Origin: Roseburia zhanii
GTDB taxonomy: Bacteria > Bacillota > Clostridia > Lachnospirales > Lachnospiraceae
Direction: 5' to 3'
DNA: 64,000 bases
Assembly (NCBI RefSeq): GCF_014287635.1
Contig: NZ_JACOPH010000004.1
Location: forward strand, 124,001-188,000
Below the pieces are notes generated by a model, which saw only the letters and a program-made list of their open reading frames with translations, made no database searches and was not told the origin of the DNA. Made by a program: the position numbers and the translations under genes. Shown piece by piece: positions 56,555 to 64,000 of this stretch; position 1 is the stretch's first letter, and the number at the start of each line of letters is the position of its first letter.

Positions 56555-57500
56555 ATAATGCCTTTAGTTCTTCATAGCTTTCGATCTCATTGATCTTTGC
56601 CCGCAGTTTTGCAGAATTGCGGTAACCGCCGGTATACCATGTGGCATGTTTACGCATTTCTCTGACACCGGTATAATCTCCCTTGTAGTCAATCAGCATT
56701 TTGGCATGACGCAGCATCATTTCTACCATTTCCTGCATTGATGGTTTGGGAAGATTTTCTCCTGTCTGCATATAATGCAGGATCTGCCGGAAGATCCATG
56801 GATTTCCCTGTGCTCCTCTTGCGATCATAAATCCGTCGCAATTTGTCTGCTCTTTCATACGCATGACATCTTCACCTGTTAAAATATCTCCGTTTCCGAT
56901 CACCGGAATATGGACTGCCGCTTTTACCTGTCGGATGATATCCCAGTCTGCTTTTCCGGAATAATACTGTTCTCTCGTCCTGCCATGAACGGCTATCGCA
57001 GCGGCACCGCTTTCCTCTGCGATATGTGCCATTTCTACCGCATTGATATGTTCCTCGTCAAAACCCTTCCGTATCTTTACGGTCACCGGTTTTTTTATGG
57101 CTTTTACGGTCTGTTCGATGATCTTTCCTGCTAAAAGCGGATCTTTCATCAACGCAGAACCATCACCATTATTGACTACTTTTGGCACCGGACAACCCAT
57201 GTTGATATCTAAAATATCAAACGGACGATCTTCGATCTGCTTTGCGATTTCACTCATCACCTGCGGATCTGAACCAAATAACTGCAACGACACCGGATGT
57301 TCTCTTTCGTCGATCGTCATTAGTTCTTCTGTATTTTTGTTTTTATAAAGGATTGCCTTTGCACTGACCATCTCCATGCAGATCAGACCTGCTCCCTGTT
57401 CTTTACAAAGAATACGAAATGGCAGGTCGGTCACACCTGCCATCGGAGCTAATATTAAATTATTTTCTAATGTTACATTTCCTATCTGCAGTCTTTCCAT
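56526..57500 (-). CDS. dusB: tRNA-dihydrouridine synthase
   Basis: 324 residues, TIM-barrel flavoprotein. LAPMAGVTDLPFR at the N-terminus, DINMGCPVPKVV with the catalytic Cys, VKIRKGFDEEH, AIAVHGRTREQYYSGKADW, and GNGDI...GFMIARGAQGNPWIF for FMN phosphate. It reduces uridine to dihydrouridine in tRNA D-loops. Part of the argF-to-lysS operon. Confidence 0.94.
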   Translation of the reverse strand: MERLQIGNVTLENNLILAPMAGVTDLPFRILCKEQGAGLICMEMVSAKAILYKNKNTEELMTIDEREHPVSLQLFGSDPQVMSEIAKQIEDRPFDILDINMGCPVPKVVNNGDGSALMKDPLLAGKIIEQTVKAIKKPVTVKIRKGFDEEHINAVEMAHIAEESGAAAIAVHGRTREQYYSGKADWDIIRQVKAAVHIPVIGNGDILTGEDVMRMKEQTNCDGFMIARGAQGNPWIFRQILHYMQTGENLPKPSMQEMVEMMLRHAKMLIDYKGDYTGVREMRKHATWYTGGYRNSAKLRAKINEIESYEELKALFDEVLSYTE

Positions 57501-57541
57501 TGCTCCCTGCCTTTTTGTTTTCTATTGATAATCATTCTTTC

Positions 57542-58318
57542 TTATTTTGATTTTGTCTGCTTCTCATAGATCAGACGAAGACCCGATAAAGTCAGATTCG
57601 GATCATAGATATCGATACAGTCTGTTTCATTTGCAATGATCCTTCCAAGTCCACCGGTTGCCACAACTTTTACGTTTTCATAACCGGATTCTTTGATCAT
57701 ATTCTTTACGATATATTCTGTCTGTCCGATCTGTCCGTATACCAGACCTGCCTGCATACTGCTGATTGTTTCCTGCGCTAAGATGCTTGCCGGTTTGCGG
57801 ATCTCAATTTCAGGAAGTTTTGCTGCATCTTCCCAGAGTGCCTTTGCACTGATACGGATTCCAGGTGCGGTAACTCCTGCCACAAATGCACCGGATGCAT
57901 CGACAAGATCATAAGTTGTCGCAGTTCCAAAATCAAGTACAAGTACCGGTCCTCCATACAGATCATAAGCTCCTACTGCATCAACGATACGGTCTGCACC
58001 GATCTGTTTTGGATTTTCTGTGACCACGCGGATTCCGGTTTTGATCCCCGGCCCTACAATAATCGGTGTGATCTCTAGATATTTGATAATCGCACTGTTT
58101 AATGAATGCATGACATTTGGCACCACAGAAGCTGTAATGACATTCTCGATCTCTTTTTTCGGTATCTGGTTACGCTCTAACATATCGATCACGCTGACAC
58201 CATATTCATCTGATGTACGAAGCTGTTTTGTCGTCATACGAAATGTGGTAACTAATGCTTTTTTATCAAATATCCCAAATGTAATATTGGTATTTCCTAC
58301 ATCAATGGTCAGTAACAT
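57542..58318 (-). CDS. coaX: Type III pantothenate kinase
   Basis: 258 residues with the ASKHA-fold motifs: [12 protein letters not shown] (phosphate 1), [26 protein letters not shown] (phosphate 2), [18 protein letters not shown], and [11 protein letters not shown] (adenosine). First step of CoA synthesis; complements coaB and coaC at 5 kb. It abuts the upstream small gene by 2 bases. Confidence 0.95.
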   Translation of the reverse strand: MLLTIDVGNTNITFGIFDKKALVTTFRMTTKQLRTSDEYGVSVIDMLERNQIPKKEIENVITASVVPNVMHSLNSAIIKYLEITPIIVGPGIKTGIRVVTENPKQIGADRIVDAVGAYDLYGGPVLVLDFGTATTYDLVDASGAFVAGVTAPGIRISAKALWEDAAKLPEIEIRKPASILAQETISSMQAGLVYGQIGQTEYIVKNMIKESGYENVKVVATGGLGRIIANETDCIDIYDPNLTLSGLRLIYEKQTKSK

Positions 58319-58320
58319 CT

Positions 58321-58656
58321 TTATTCCTCCTCAAACTCCCCTAATATGATGACTCTGTAAAATATCTGAAGGGAGTCTAATAATTCCGCTTTTGAAACCT
58401 GTAACTCTTTTACTTTCAATACACTTCCGATCTCATCATAGAGATAATCTCCCTCGTCTGCTGATGTACGGAATTCTAATTCTCCGTCTTCATTGTAAAC
58501 TAAGGTCAGAATCCCGCCTACATCTTCTGTAAAAAGTACACACATGATCTTTAGTTCATCTTTGACACTTTGCGGAAGCCCCTGAAATATCTGGTTTAAA
58601 TAGAATTTTTTATCATATGCACTTGATGCGCATAATACGATCTCCTGCTGTTCCAT
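58321..58656 (-). CDS. DUF6145-like small acidic protein
   Basis: 111 residues: [40 protein letters not shown], ending LGEFEEE. A conserved Lachnospiraceae protein, no known role; a heat-shock/regulatory function cannot be argued from sequence. It sits between birA (11 bases) and coaX (2 bases) in the same operon. Confidence 0.7.
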   Translation of the reverse strand: MEQQEIVLCASSAYDKKFYLNQIFQGLPQSVKDELKIMCVLFTEDVGGILTLVYNEDGELEFRTSADEGDYLYDEIGSVLKVKELQVSKAELLDSLQIFYRVIILGEFEEE

Positions 58657-58667
58657 ACTATCTCCTT

Positions 58668-59645
58668 TTAAACATATCCATAGATTCCCCGAACGGATAC
58701 TTCTCCCGAAGATACCAGCCGGATGCCGTCTTCTGCTTCTACTATCAGTTCCCCGCCATCTGTGATCCCTCTTGCGGTTCCCTCATAAGGTTCTCTTGGA
58801 TCTAATACACGTACCTGCCTGTCTAAATTTACAAGCAGGCTGTTGTATTCTTCTTTGATCTCTGATAAATTTCCCTTGCTGCAGAATTTATCATAATAAA
58901 TCTCAAACTGTTCCCAGATCGCTTCGATCAGTCCGGCTCTTTTCACCGGTTCTCCTTTTTCGAGCAAAAGAGACGTTGCCACATCTTTGATCTCATCCGG
59001 AAAACTCTGATTCAACACATTGATCCCGATACCGATCACTACATAATTGATATATTCGATCTCGGTATTCATTTCTGTTAAGATTCCACAGACTTTTTTG
59101 CCATTGATGACAATGTCATTCGGCCACTTCACACCTGCCGGGAGTCCGGTATATAAACGTATGCCTTTTGCAACTGCCATTGCTGCCACAAGTGTCAGCA
59201 TGGAGGCTTCATCCGGTTTTACAGTCGGTCTTAACAGCATGGTCATAAAGATTCCAGTATTTTTCGGGGAATCCCAGCCTCTGCCCCTGCGTCCTTTTCC
59301 GCTCTCCTGTCGGTCTGCAACGACCAGGGTTCCATGCATACCGCCTTCTTCTGCAATCCGCTTTGCCTGCACATTGGTAGAATCTGTAACATCATAATAG
59401 ACGATCTTCTGTCCTGCCCAGCTTGTCTTACGGATGCTTTCTAATTCCTCTGCACTTAAAACATCGGGTGAACTGATCAGCCGGTAGCCTTTGTTGGAAA
59501 CAGCTTCTATCTCATATCCTTCTGCTTTTAATTTCTGCATTACTTTCCATACGGCAGTCCGTGAAACACCTAATGTTTCACATAACTCCTGTCCTGATAC
59601 ATATCCGTCACTGTTTCGTAATGCTGCTAACAATTCTGTTTTCAA
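58668..59645 (-). CDS. birA: Bifunctional biotin--protein ligase / biotin operon repressor
   Basis: 325 residues. N-terminal winged helix (GYVSGQELCETLGVSRTAVW), then the ligase core with TDSTNVQAKRIAEEG, the biotinyl-AMP loop GKGRRGRGWDSP, VKWPNDIVINGKKVCGIL, and a C-terminal SH3-like domain. It attaches biotin to acetyl-CoA carboxylase and can repress biotin genes. One base after argF. Confidence 0.94.
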   Translation of the reverse strand: MKTELLAALRNSDGYVSGQELCETLGVSRTAVWKVMQKLKAEGYEIEAVSNKGYRLISSPDVLSAEELESIRKTSWAGQKIVYYDVTDSTNVQAKRIAEEGGMHGTLVVADRQESGKGRRGRGWDSPKNTGIFMTMLLRPTVKPDEASMLTLVAAMAVAKGIRLYTGLPAGVKWPNDIVINGKKVCGILTEMNTEIEYINYVVIGIGINVLNQSFPDEIKDVATSLLLEKGEPVKRAGLIEAIWEQFEIYYDKFCSKGNLSEIKEEYNSLLVNLDRQVRVLDPREPYEGTARGITDGGELIVEAEDGIRLVSSGEVSVRGIYGYV

Positions 59646-59646
59646 T

Positions 59647-60639
59647 CTAATTATCTCCTAATGTTGCTAACATGATCGCTTTGATACTGTGCATACGGTT
59701 TTCTGCTTCATCAAATACCACTGACCAGTCGCTTTCAAATACATCATTGGTCACTTCGATTTCCTCTAAACCGAATTTATCATGTACTTCCCTGCCGATC
59801 GTTGTCTTAAGATCATGGAATGCAGGCAGACAGTGCATAAAGATTGCGGTATCCTTTGCATTTTCCATCACTTTGCGGTTTACCTGATATGGCATCAGTT
59901 CTTTGATACGTTCTGCCCATGCTTCTTCTGGTTCTCCCATGGATACCCAGACATCTGTATAGATAACATCTGCATCTTTTGTGGATGCTTCTACATCTTC
60001 ACTTAACGTAATCGTTGCGCCTGTTTCTTTTGCTACCTCATTGCAGTAATCTACTAATTTCTGATCCGGAAAATAATTTTTTGAGGTACATGCCACAAAA
60101 TGCATTCCTAATTTTGCACAGGTTACCATCAGTGAATTTCCCATATTATAACGGGCATCACCCATATATACGAATTTAACGCCTTTTAATTTTCCTAAAT
60201 GCTCACGGACTGTCATCATATCTGCGATCATCTGTGTCGGGTGAAATTCATTTGTCAGTCCGTTCCATACCGGAACGCCTGCGTATTCTGCTAATTCTTC
60301 TACGATCTCCTGTCCGTATCCTCTGTATTCAATTCCGTCAAACATTCTTCCTAACACTCTTGCGGTATCTGCAATACTCTCTTTTTTACCAATCTGGGAA
60401 CCGGACGGATCTAAATATGTCACATGCATACCAAGATCATGTGCTGCAACTTCAAATGAACAGCGGGTTCTTGTGCTTGTCTTTTCAAAGATCAATGCGA
60501 TATTTTTTCCTGTCAGATGTGTATGGGGAATCCCCTGTTTTTTCTCGTTTTTTAATTTTTCACCTAAATCGATCAGGTATAAGATCTCCTCCGGTGAGTA
60601 GTCCATCAGTTTTAAAAAATTACGTCCCTTTAAATTCAT
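59647..60639 (-). CDS. argF: Ornithine carbamoyltransferase
   Basis: 330 residues. Carbamoyl-phosphate motif [12 protein letters not shown] near 55, [11 protein letters not shown], and the ornithine-binding HCLPAFHD near 270. It makes citrulline in arginine biosynthesis (or runs in reverse in arginine fermentation). First gene of the argF-birA operon; coding continues without terminator to lysS. Confidence 0.95.
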   Translation of the reverse strand: MNLKGRNFLKLMDYSPEEILYLIDLGEKLKNEKKQGIPHTHLTGKNIALIFEKTSTRTRCSFEVAAHDLGMHVTYLDPSGSQIGKKESIADTARVLGRMFDGIEYRGYGQEIVEELAEYAGVPVWNGLTNEFHPTQMIADMMTVREHLGKLKGVKFVYMGDARYNMGNSLMVTCAKLGMHFVACTSKNYFPDQKLVDYCNEVAKETGATITLSEDVEASTKDADVIYTDVWVSMGEPEEAWAERIKELMPYQVNRKVMENAKDTAIFMHCLPAFHDLKTTIGREVHDKFGLEEIEVTNDVFESDWSVVFDEAENRMHSIKAIMLATLGDN

Positions 60640-60675
60640 TTGATATCCTCCGTATCTGTTTCATAAAATCATAAA

Positions 60676-60701
60676 GAGCTGCCCGCTTTTGCAGACAGCC
60701 C
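60676..60701 (-). terminator. Terminator of the SPFH gene
   Basis: Minus strand: GCTGTCTGC pairs with GCGGGCAGC around AAAA (two G-U pairs), then TCTTTATGATTTT. It separates the SPFH gene from argF. Confidence 0.75.
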
Positions 60702-60715
60702 CACATTGTTTACTT

Positions 60716-61645
60716 CTATTTATCTTCCTTCGCAACCTCGACTAATGACTTTGCAAGTCCTGCCACACCCTGAATTTCAGAAGGAATGATAATCTTCGTT
60801 GCCTTGCCGTCTGCTGCCTTTGCAAATGCTTCTAAGCTCTTAAGCTGAAGTACGGAAGCGTCTGGATTTGCTTCTTTTAAGAAACGAAGACCATCTGCAT
60901 TTGCCTGCTGGATCTTAAGGATTGCTTCTGCCTGACCTTCTGCTTCGCGGATTGTAGCTTCTTTGTGTGCTTCTGCACGTAAGATCGCTGCCTGTTTCTC
61001 TGCTTCTGCATCTAAGATTGCAGATTCTTTCTTACCTTCTGCAACAAGGATCGTTGATTTTTTCTCTCCTTCTGCTTTTAAGATTGCTTCTCTTCGTTCA
61101 CGTTCTGCCTTCATCTGTTTTTCCATGGCATCCTGAATCGCAGCCGGTGGAATGATATTCTTAAGTTCTACACGGTTTACTTTGATACCCCATGGATCAG
61201 TAGCAACGTCTAAGGATGCACGCATCTTTGTATTGATCGTTTCACGAGATGTTAAAGTTTCATCTAATTCAAGATCACCGATGATATTACGAAGTGTAGT
61301 TGCTGTCAGATTCTCGATCGCCATGATCGGATTCTCTACACCATAAGCAAATAACTTCGGATCTGTGATCTGGAAATATACTACAGTATCGATCTGCATC
61401 GTTACGTTATCTTTTGTGATAACCGGCTGTGGTGGGAAATCTACCACCTGCTCTTTTAAATTGATCCGCTTTGCAATGCGGTCTACAAACGGTCTTTTGA
61501 AATGAAGTCCAACGCCCCATGTAGCCCGATAAGCACCTAAACATTCCACAACTGCAGCGTGTGCCTGTGGTACGATCTTGATACAGCTTGCTGCGATCAC
61601 TAATACAATGACCAGTAAGATTACAAATACAATCATAAATTCCAT
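60716..61645 (-). CDS. SPFH/band-7 domain membrane protein (stomatin-like)
   Basis: 309 residues. One N-terminal membrane helix (FVILLVIVLVIAAS), then the SPFH domain (IVPQAHAAVVECLGAYRATW, VVYFQITDPKLFAYGVENP, LRNIIGDLELDETLTSRE). A long Ala/Glu coiled coil of repeated EAE-K heptads (AILKAEGEKKSTILVAEGKK etc.) follows. It forms oligomeric membrane scaffolds linked to protease or lipid-domain control. Monocistronic here. Confidence 0.94.
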   Translation of the reverse strand: MEFMIVFVILLVIVLVIAASCIKIVPQAHAAVVECLGAYRATWGVGLHFKRPFVDRIAKRINLKEQVVDFPPQPVITKDNVTMQIDTVVYFQITDPKLFAYGVENPIMAIENLTATTLRNIIGDLELDETLTSRETINTKMRASLDVATDPWGIKVNRVELKNIIPPAAIQDAMEKQMKAERERREAILKAEGEKKSTILVAEGKKESAILDAEAEKQAAILRAEAHKEATIREAEGQAEAILKIQQANADGLRFLKEANPDASVLQLKSLEAFAKAADGKATKIIIPSEIQGVAGLAKSLVEVAKEDK

Positions 61646-61686
61646 ATATGAGTTTCCTCCATTTCATTTTTTAAGCTTGTTTTTTG

Positions 61687-61767
61687 CTGTATAGGGAATC
61701 CCAACGGATTTACCTATACAGTAAAAAAGTAGTATGTCAGCTATGTTCTCATAACTAACATACTACT
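61687..61767 (-). terminator. Terminator of the cell wall hydrolase gene and adjoining hairpin
   Basis: At 61728-61767 an 18-bp stem (AGTAGTATGTTAGTTATG with its partner, two G-U) is followed by TTTTTT on the minus strand. A second hairpin, CTGTATAGG/CCTATACAG at 61687-61721, follows directly and lies just before the SPFH start. Confidence 0.85.
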
Positions 61768-61788
61768 ATACTTCAAATAAGATTACAA

Positions 61789-63117
61789 CTAGAAAAATAC
61801 ATTTGCCCCGATCACAGTACCCTGTGCACCTGATGCCGCACTACGGAACTGTAAGGCTCCATTTGTATTATCGATTCCACTGATTGCTTCCTGTGCTGCC
61901 TGTAAACAGGAACCTTTTACACCACTTGCTGCAACTGCTGCAACACTGCCGCTTAATGCCGGTGTAAATTGTCCACCCTGATATACAACACCGGAAATGG
62001 AATTTGGATATGCACCGCTTCTTACACGGTTCATAACAACTGCTCCAACTGCAAGCATTCCTTCGTAAGAACCGTTTCCTGCTTCACACTGGATCAGTGC
62101 ACCTAACAGGGTAACTTCATCTCCATTTGCACTTGCTGCCGGTTTCTTTGTGATCCCTGCTTCTTTTGCTTCTTTTTCAGCTACCTGTTCGGCTGTCAAT
62201 GCTGTTCCAAGATTCAATGCCACACTGACATATTCGCCTTTGACATAAGCAGTTGTTCCTGATGCGGAAACTGCAATCCAGCCATCGGCTGCCTCCGTGT
62301 CTTTATCTACTTTTAATTTATCTCCGTTTGCTGCTGTGGTAACAACATCTGCTTCTTCACTCGGCTCACTCCGAAGTCTGAGTGCATCTGCTGTTACGGT
62401 TGCATACAGGCTGCACACTTCATTTGCCAGCGCATTTGCATCATCACCGTATACTAAATAGTCATTTTTCACATAGCCGGTTACATCGCCGGATGTGATC
62501 TGTGTCCATTCAGGATCTACGGAAACAACTTCTGCCACATCGCCTTTATAAAGCTTGCCTGCTAATTCAGAACCTGCATCCGGTGAAGTACGGATATTCA
62601 TATCCTCATCTACATCTGCCATGACACGGTTTGCCCATTCCGGATCGGCTGTTTCTTCTGTCTGGATTGTTTCACTTTCTTCTGCATCAGATACTTCTGC
62701 GTCTGCCACCTGTGTATCCTCTGCTGCTGTTTCCTCTGGTGCAGCCTCTTCCACTGTTGCCTCAGATTCTGTGGCTGCCTGCTGTGTTTCCTGCAAAGTT
62801 GCTGCTGCAAGTTCGTCTAATCCTGCTGCACCGCCTGCAAAATCTGCAGTTTCTTCATCTACACTTTCTGCAACCATATCATTTTGTGTTCTCTCGACTG
62901 TCGCATAGATAAGACCACCGTCTTCAAACACCCCTGATTCCATATTCCGTAATTCAGAAATAATTCCTGCTGTACCGTTTTTGCCTAATGCAACATTCTC
63001 TGTCACATTTCCTTTGCTGTCTTCTGTGGAACCCCCAAATGCGGTGATCGTTGTCATAACCAAAAGTGATGCTGTTACGGTCATGCTTTCAACCACTTTT
63101 TTGTTTAGTTTCATCAT
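61789..63117 (-). CDS. SH3-domain cell wall hydrolase, SleB/CwlJ type
   Basis: About 442 residues from ATG 63117 or 63114, with GGAGG 4-7 bases upstream. Signal peptide ~1-30 (SMTVTASLLVMTTITAFGG). Ala/Glu/Thr-rich low-complexity linker ~80-160. Two bacterial SH3 domains (DMNIRTSPDAGSELAGKLYK and DALRLRSEPSEEADVVTTA). C-terminal hydrolase_2 domain with LIQCEAGNGSYEGMLAVGAV and VMNRVRSGAYPNSISGVVYQ. An exported peptidoglycan hydrolase, as in spore cortex lysis or vegetative remodelling. Confidence 0.92.
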   Translation of the reverse strand: MMKLNKKVVESMTVTASLLVMTTITAFGGSTEDSKGNVTENVALGKNGTAGIISELRNMESGVFEDGGLIYATVERTQNDMVAESVDEETADFAGGAAGLDELAAATLQETQQAATESEATVEEAAPEETAAEDTQVADAEVSDAEESETIQTEETADPEWANRVMADVDEDMNIRTSPDAGSELAGKLYKGDVAEVVSVDPEWTQITSGDVTGYVKNDYLVYGDDANALANEVCSLYATVTADALRLRSEPSEEADVVTTAANGDKLKVDKDTEAADGWIAVSASGTTAYVKGEYVSVALNLGTALTAEQVAEKEAKEAGITKKPAASANGDEVTLLGALIQCEAGNGSYEGMLAVGAVVMNRVRSGAYPNSISGVVYQGGQFTPALSGSVAAVAASGVKGSCLQAAQEAISGIDNTNGALQFRSAASGAQGTVIGANVFF

Positions 63118-63314
63118 AAAACCTCCAAGTGCTGTAATCTCTGTCAAAATGTATCTGCTGAAAATATATCATTTGTATTATGATTTTTTCATTTTTATTC
63201 ACATTTTTATTCAGAAATATTACATTTATTACAAAAATGTTACAGTCAGATATTAGCATACTATTTTGAAGTTGTCAAGTCAGTGCTCTAAAGTGATGAT
63301 CTTGTTGAAACCTC

Positions 63315-63447
63315 GTTACTGTTCACACAGCAGCCAGACATTTACTGTCTGGCTGCGTAAGAAAGTGATTCAGGTGGTGATTTTTGCTTCGCAAAGCGAA
63401 CTTTCATGCAAAAATCACGAGTTACTGCTCACGGAGTGAACAGTAAC
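63315..63447. repeat. 133-bp palindromic repeat element
   Basis: GTTACTGTTCAC (63315-63326) returns inverted as GTGAACAGTAAC (63436-63447). A third arm, GTTACTGCTCAC, lies at 63421-63432. Inside are CAGCCAGACA/TGTCTGGCTG, GTGATTTTTGC/GCAAAAATCAC and TTCGC/GCGAA. Non-coding and highly folded, with no clear target duplication. The 63148-63504 gap otherwise holds the hydrolase promoter and the pgi terminator. Confidence 0.75.
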
Positions 63448-63455
63448 AACTCTAA

Positions 63456-63489
63456 GAAAGAGCCGGCAGAACATCCTGCCGGCTCTTTC
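63456..63489 (-). terminator. Terminator of pgi
   Basis: AAAGAGCCGGCAG pairs perfectly with CTGCCGGCTCTTT around a 6-base loop, followed by CTTA on the minus strand; it works in both directions. Confidence 0.82.
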
Positions 63490-63504
63490 TCATATACTGT
63501 ATGA

Positions 63505-64000
63505 TCATAATCTCTTTAATAATTCTTCTCTCTGTGCTTCATAGCCCGGTTTTCCAAGAAGTGCAAACATGTTCTTTTTGTAGCTTTCTACACCCGGCTG
63601 GTTAAATGGATTGACACCTAACAGATATCCGCTGATACCTACTGCAAACTCGAAGAAATAGAATAATTCTCCTAAATAAAATTCGTTCTGCTCTGGAACT
63701 TTGACCATTAAGTTCGGTACATTTCCGTCTGTATGTGCAAGAATCGTTCCGTTCATTGCACTCTTATTGACAAAGTCCATATCTTTTCCTGCAAGATAAT
63801 TGAGTCCGTCTAAATCTACTGCCTCTTCCTCGATAACAACATTTCCTCTGGATTTTTCAATATTTAAGACGGTTTCAAACATGATTCTTGCTCCATCCTG
63901 AATAAACTGTCCCATGGAATGAAGATCTGTTGTTAAATCAACAGATGCAGGGAATAAACCTTTCTGGTCTTTTCCTTCGCTTTCTCCATATAATTGTTTC
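63505..64000 (-). CDS. pgi: Glucose-6-phosphate isomerase, C-terminal part
   Basis: The frame is open to the right window edge, so the N-terminus lies outside. Visible: [20 protein letters not shown], then [18 protein letters not shown], and [20 protein letters not shown] followed by [13 protein letters not shown], the strongly conserved end of PGI with the catalytic Lys. It interconverts glucose-6- and fructose-6-phosphate. Confidence 0.95.
   Translation of the reverse strand, partial: KQLYGESEGKDQKGLFPASVDLTTDLHSMGQFIQDGARIMFETVLNIEKSRGNVVIEEEAVDLDGLNYLAGKDMDFVNKSAMNGTILAHTDGNVPNLMVKVPEQNEFYLGELFYFFEFAVGISGYLLGVNPFNQPGVESYKKNMFALLGKPGYEAQREELLKRL

Noticed and set aside
60960..61110. Tandem DNA repeats in the SPFH gene
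   Set aside because: They follow the heptad coiled coil (AEGEKK-type repeats) of the protein and are expected for the family.
61789..63117. CRISPR-like repetition in the Ala/Glu/Thr-rich stretch of the cell wall hydrolase
   Set aside because: The repetition is codon-level low complexity in a linker, with no conserved repeat-spacer units.

Overview
The window looks like a chromosome segment of a low-GC Firmicute of the family Lachnospiraceae (Roseburia/Agathobacter-like). The reasons are AT-rich DNA, strong GGAGG-type ribosome binding sites, a clostridial peroxide-defence set (rubrerythrin, desulfoferrodoxin, PerR), a lysyl-tRNA synthetase with a C-terminal tRNA-binding domain, and many remnants of Clostridiales conjugative elements. 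No rRNA or tRNA gene and no CRISPR array was seen. The genus is inferred from sequence familiarity, not from a search.

Layout. 1-5.8 kb holds a partial cyclic-nucleotide-binding-domain gene, a hybrid-cluster-protein/ferredoxin pair divergent from a Crp/Fnr regulator with paired operator-like sites, and separate coaC and coaB. 6.1-19.8 kb is a Ter-type stress module: three TerD-domain proteins, an AIM24-like protein, TelA, YceG, a rhomboid protease, a PMCA-type P-type ATPase, a HAD phosphatase, and the 'biosynthetic' trio (HpcH/HpaI-like lyase, a PRTase-PELOTA protein and a PRTase-TRSP protein). 19.9-32.2 kb is a redox and peroxide-defence region (OhrR, thioredoxin, thioredoxin reductase, hemerythrin, desulfoferrodoxin, lactate dehydrogenase, rubrerythrin, PerR). 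Several of its genes survive only as deletion remnants (glutathione peroxidase, high-molecular-weight rubredoxin, YaaA, an alpha/beta hydrolase, a helicase). It also carries a 195-bp IS66-like MITE with a perfect 8-bp target duplication.

32.3-43.6 kb is an accessory region: two methyl-accepting chemotaxis proteins, a CHASE-GGDEF-PAS diguanylate cyclase, and a MerR regulator with a 19-bp-spacer promoter. Between them lie broken transposases and pieces of integrative conjugative element genes.

44.3-53.9 kb is a ~9.5-kb island inserted inside lysS. A 17-bp repeat marks both ends. The island supplies a new C-terminal domain to lysS and leaves the displaced C-terminal domain as an orphan at 43860-44330. 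Its cargo is a lantibiotic-immunity-type two-component/ABC operon and a two-gene methylase/specificity system whose methylase carries a nuclease-like N-terminus. No integrase is visible in it.

53.4-60.6 kb is a housekeeping operon on the minus strand (argF-birA-hyp-coaX-dusB-hyp-greA-lysS). It is followed by an SPFH protein, an SH3/SleB-type cell wall hydrolase, a palindromic repeat and the 3' part of pgi. Together the window reads as stress physiology (membrane/metal/Ter, nitrosative and oxidative) interleaved with accessory DNA in various stages of decay.
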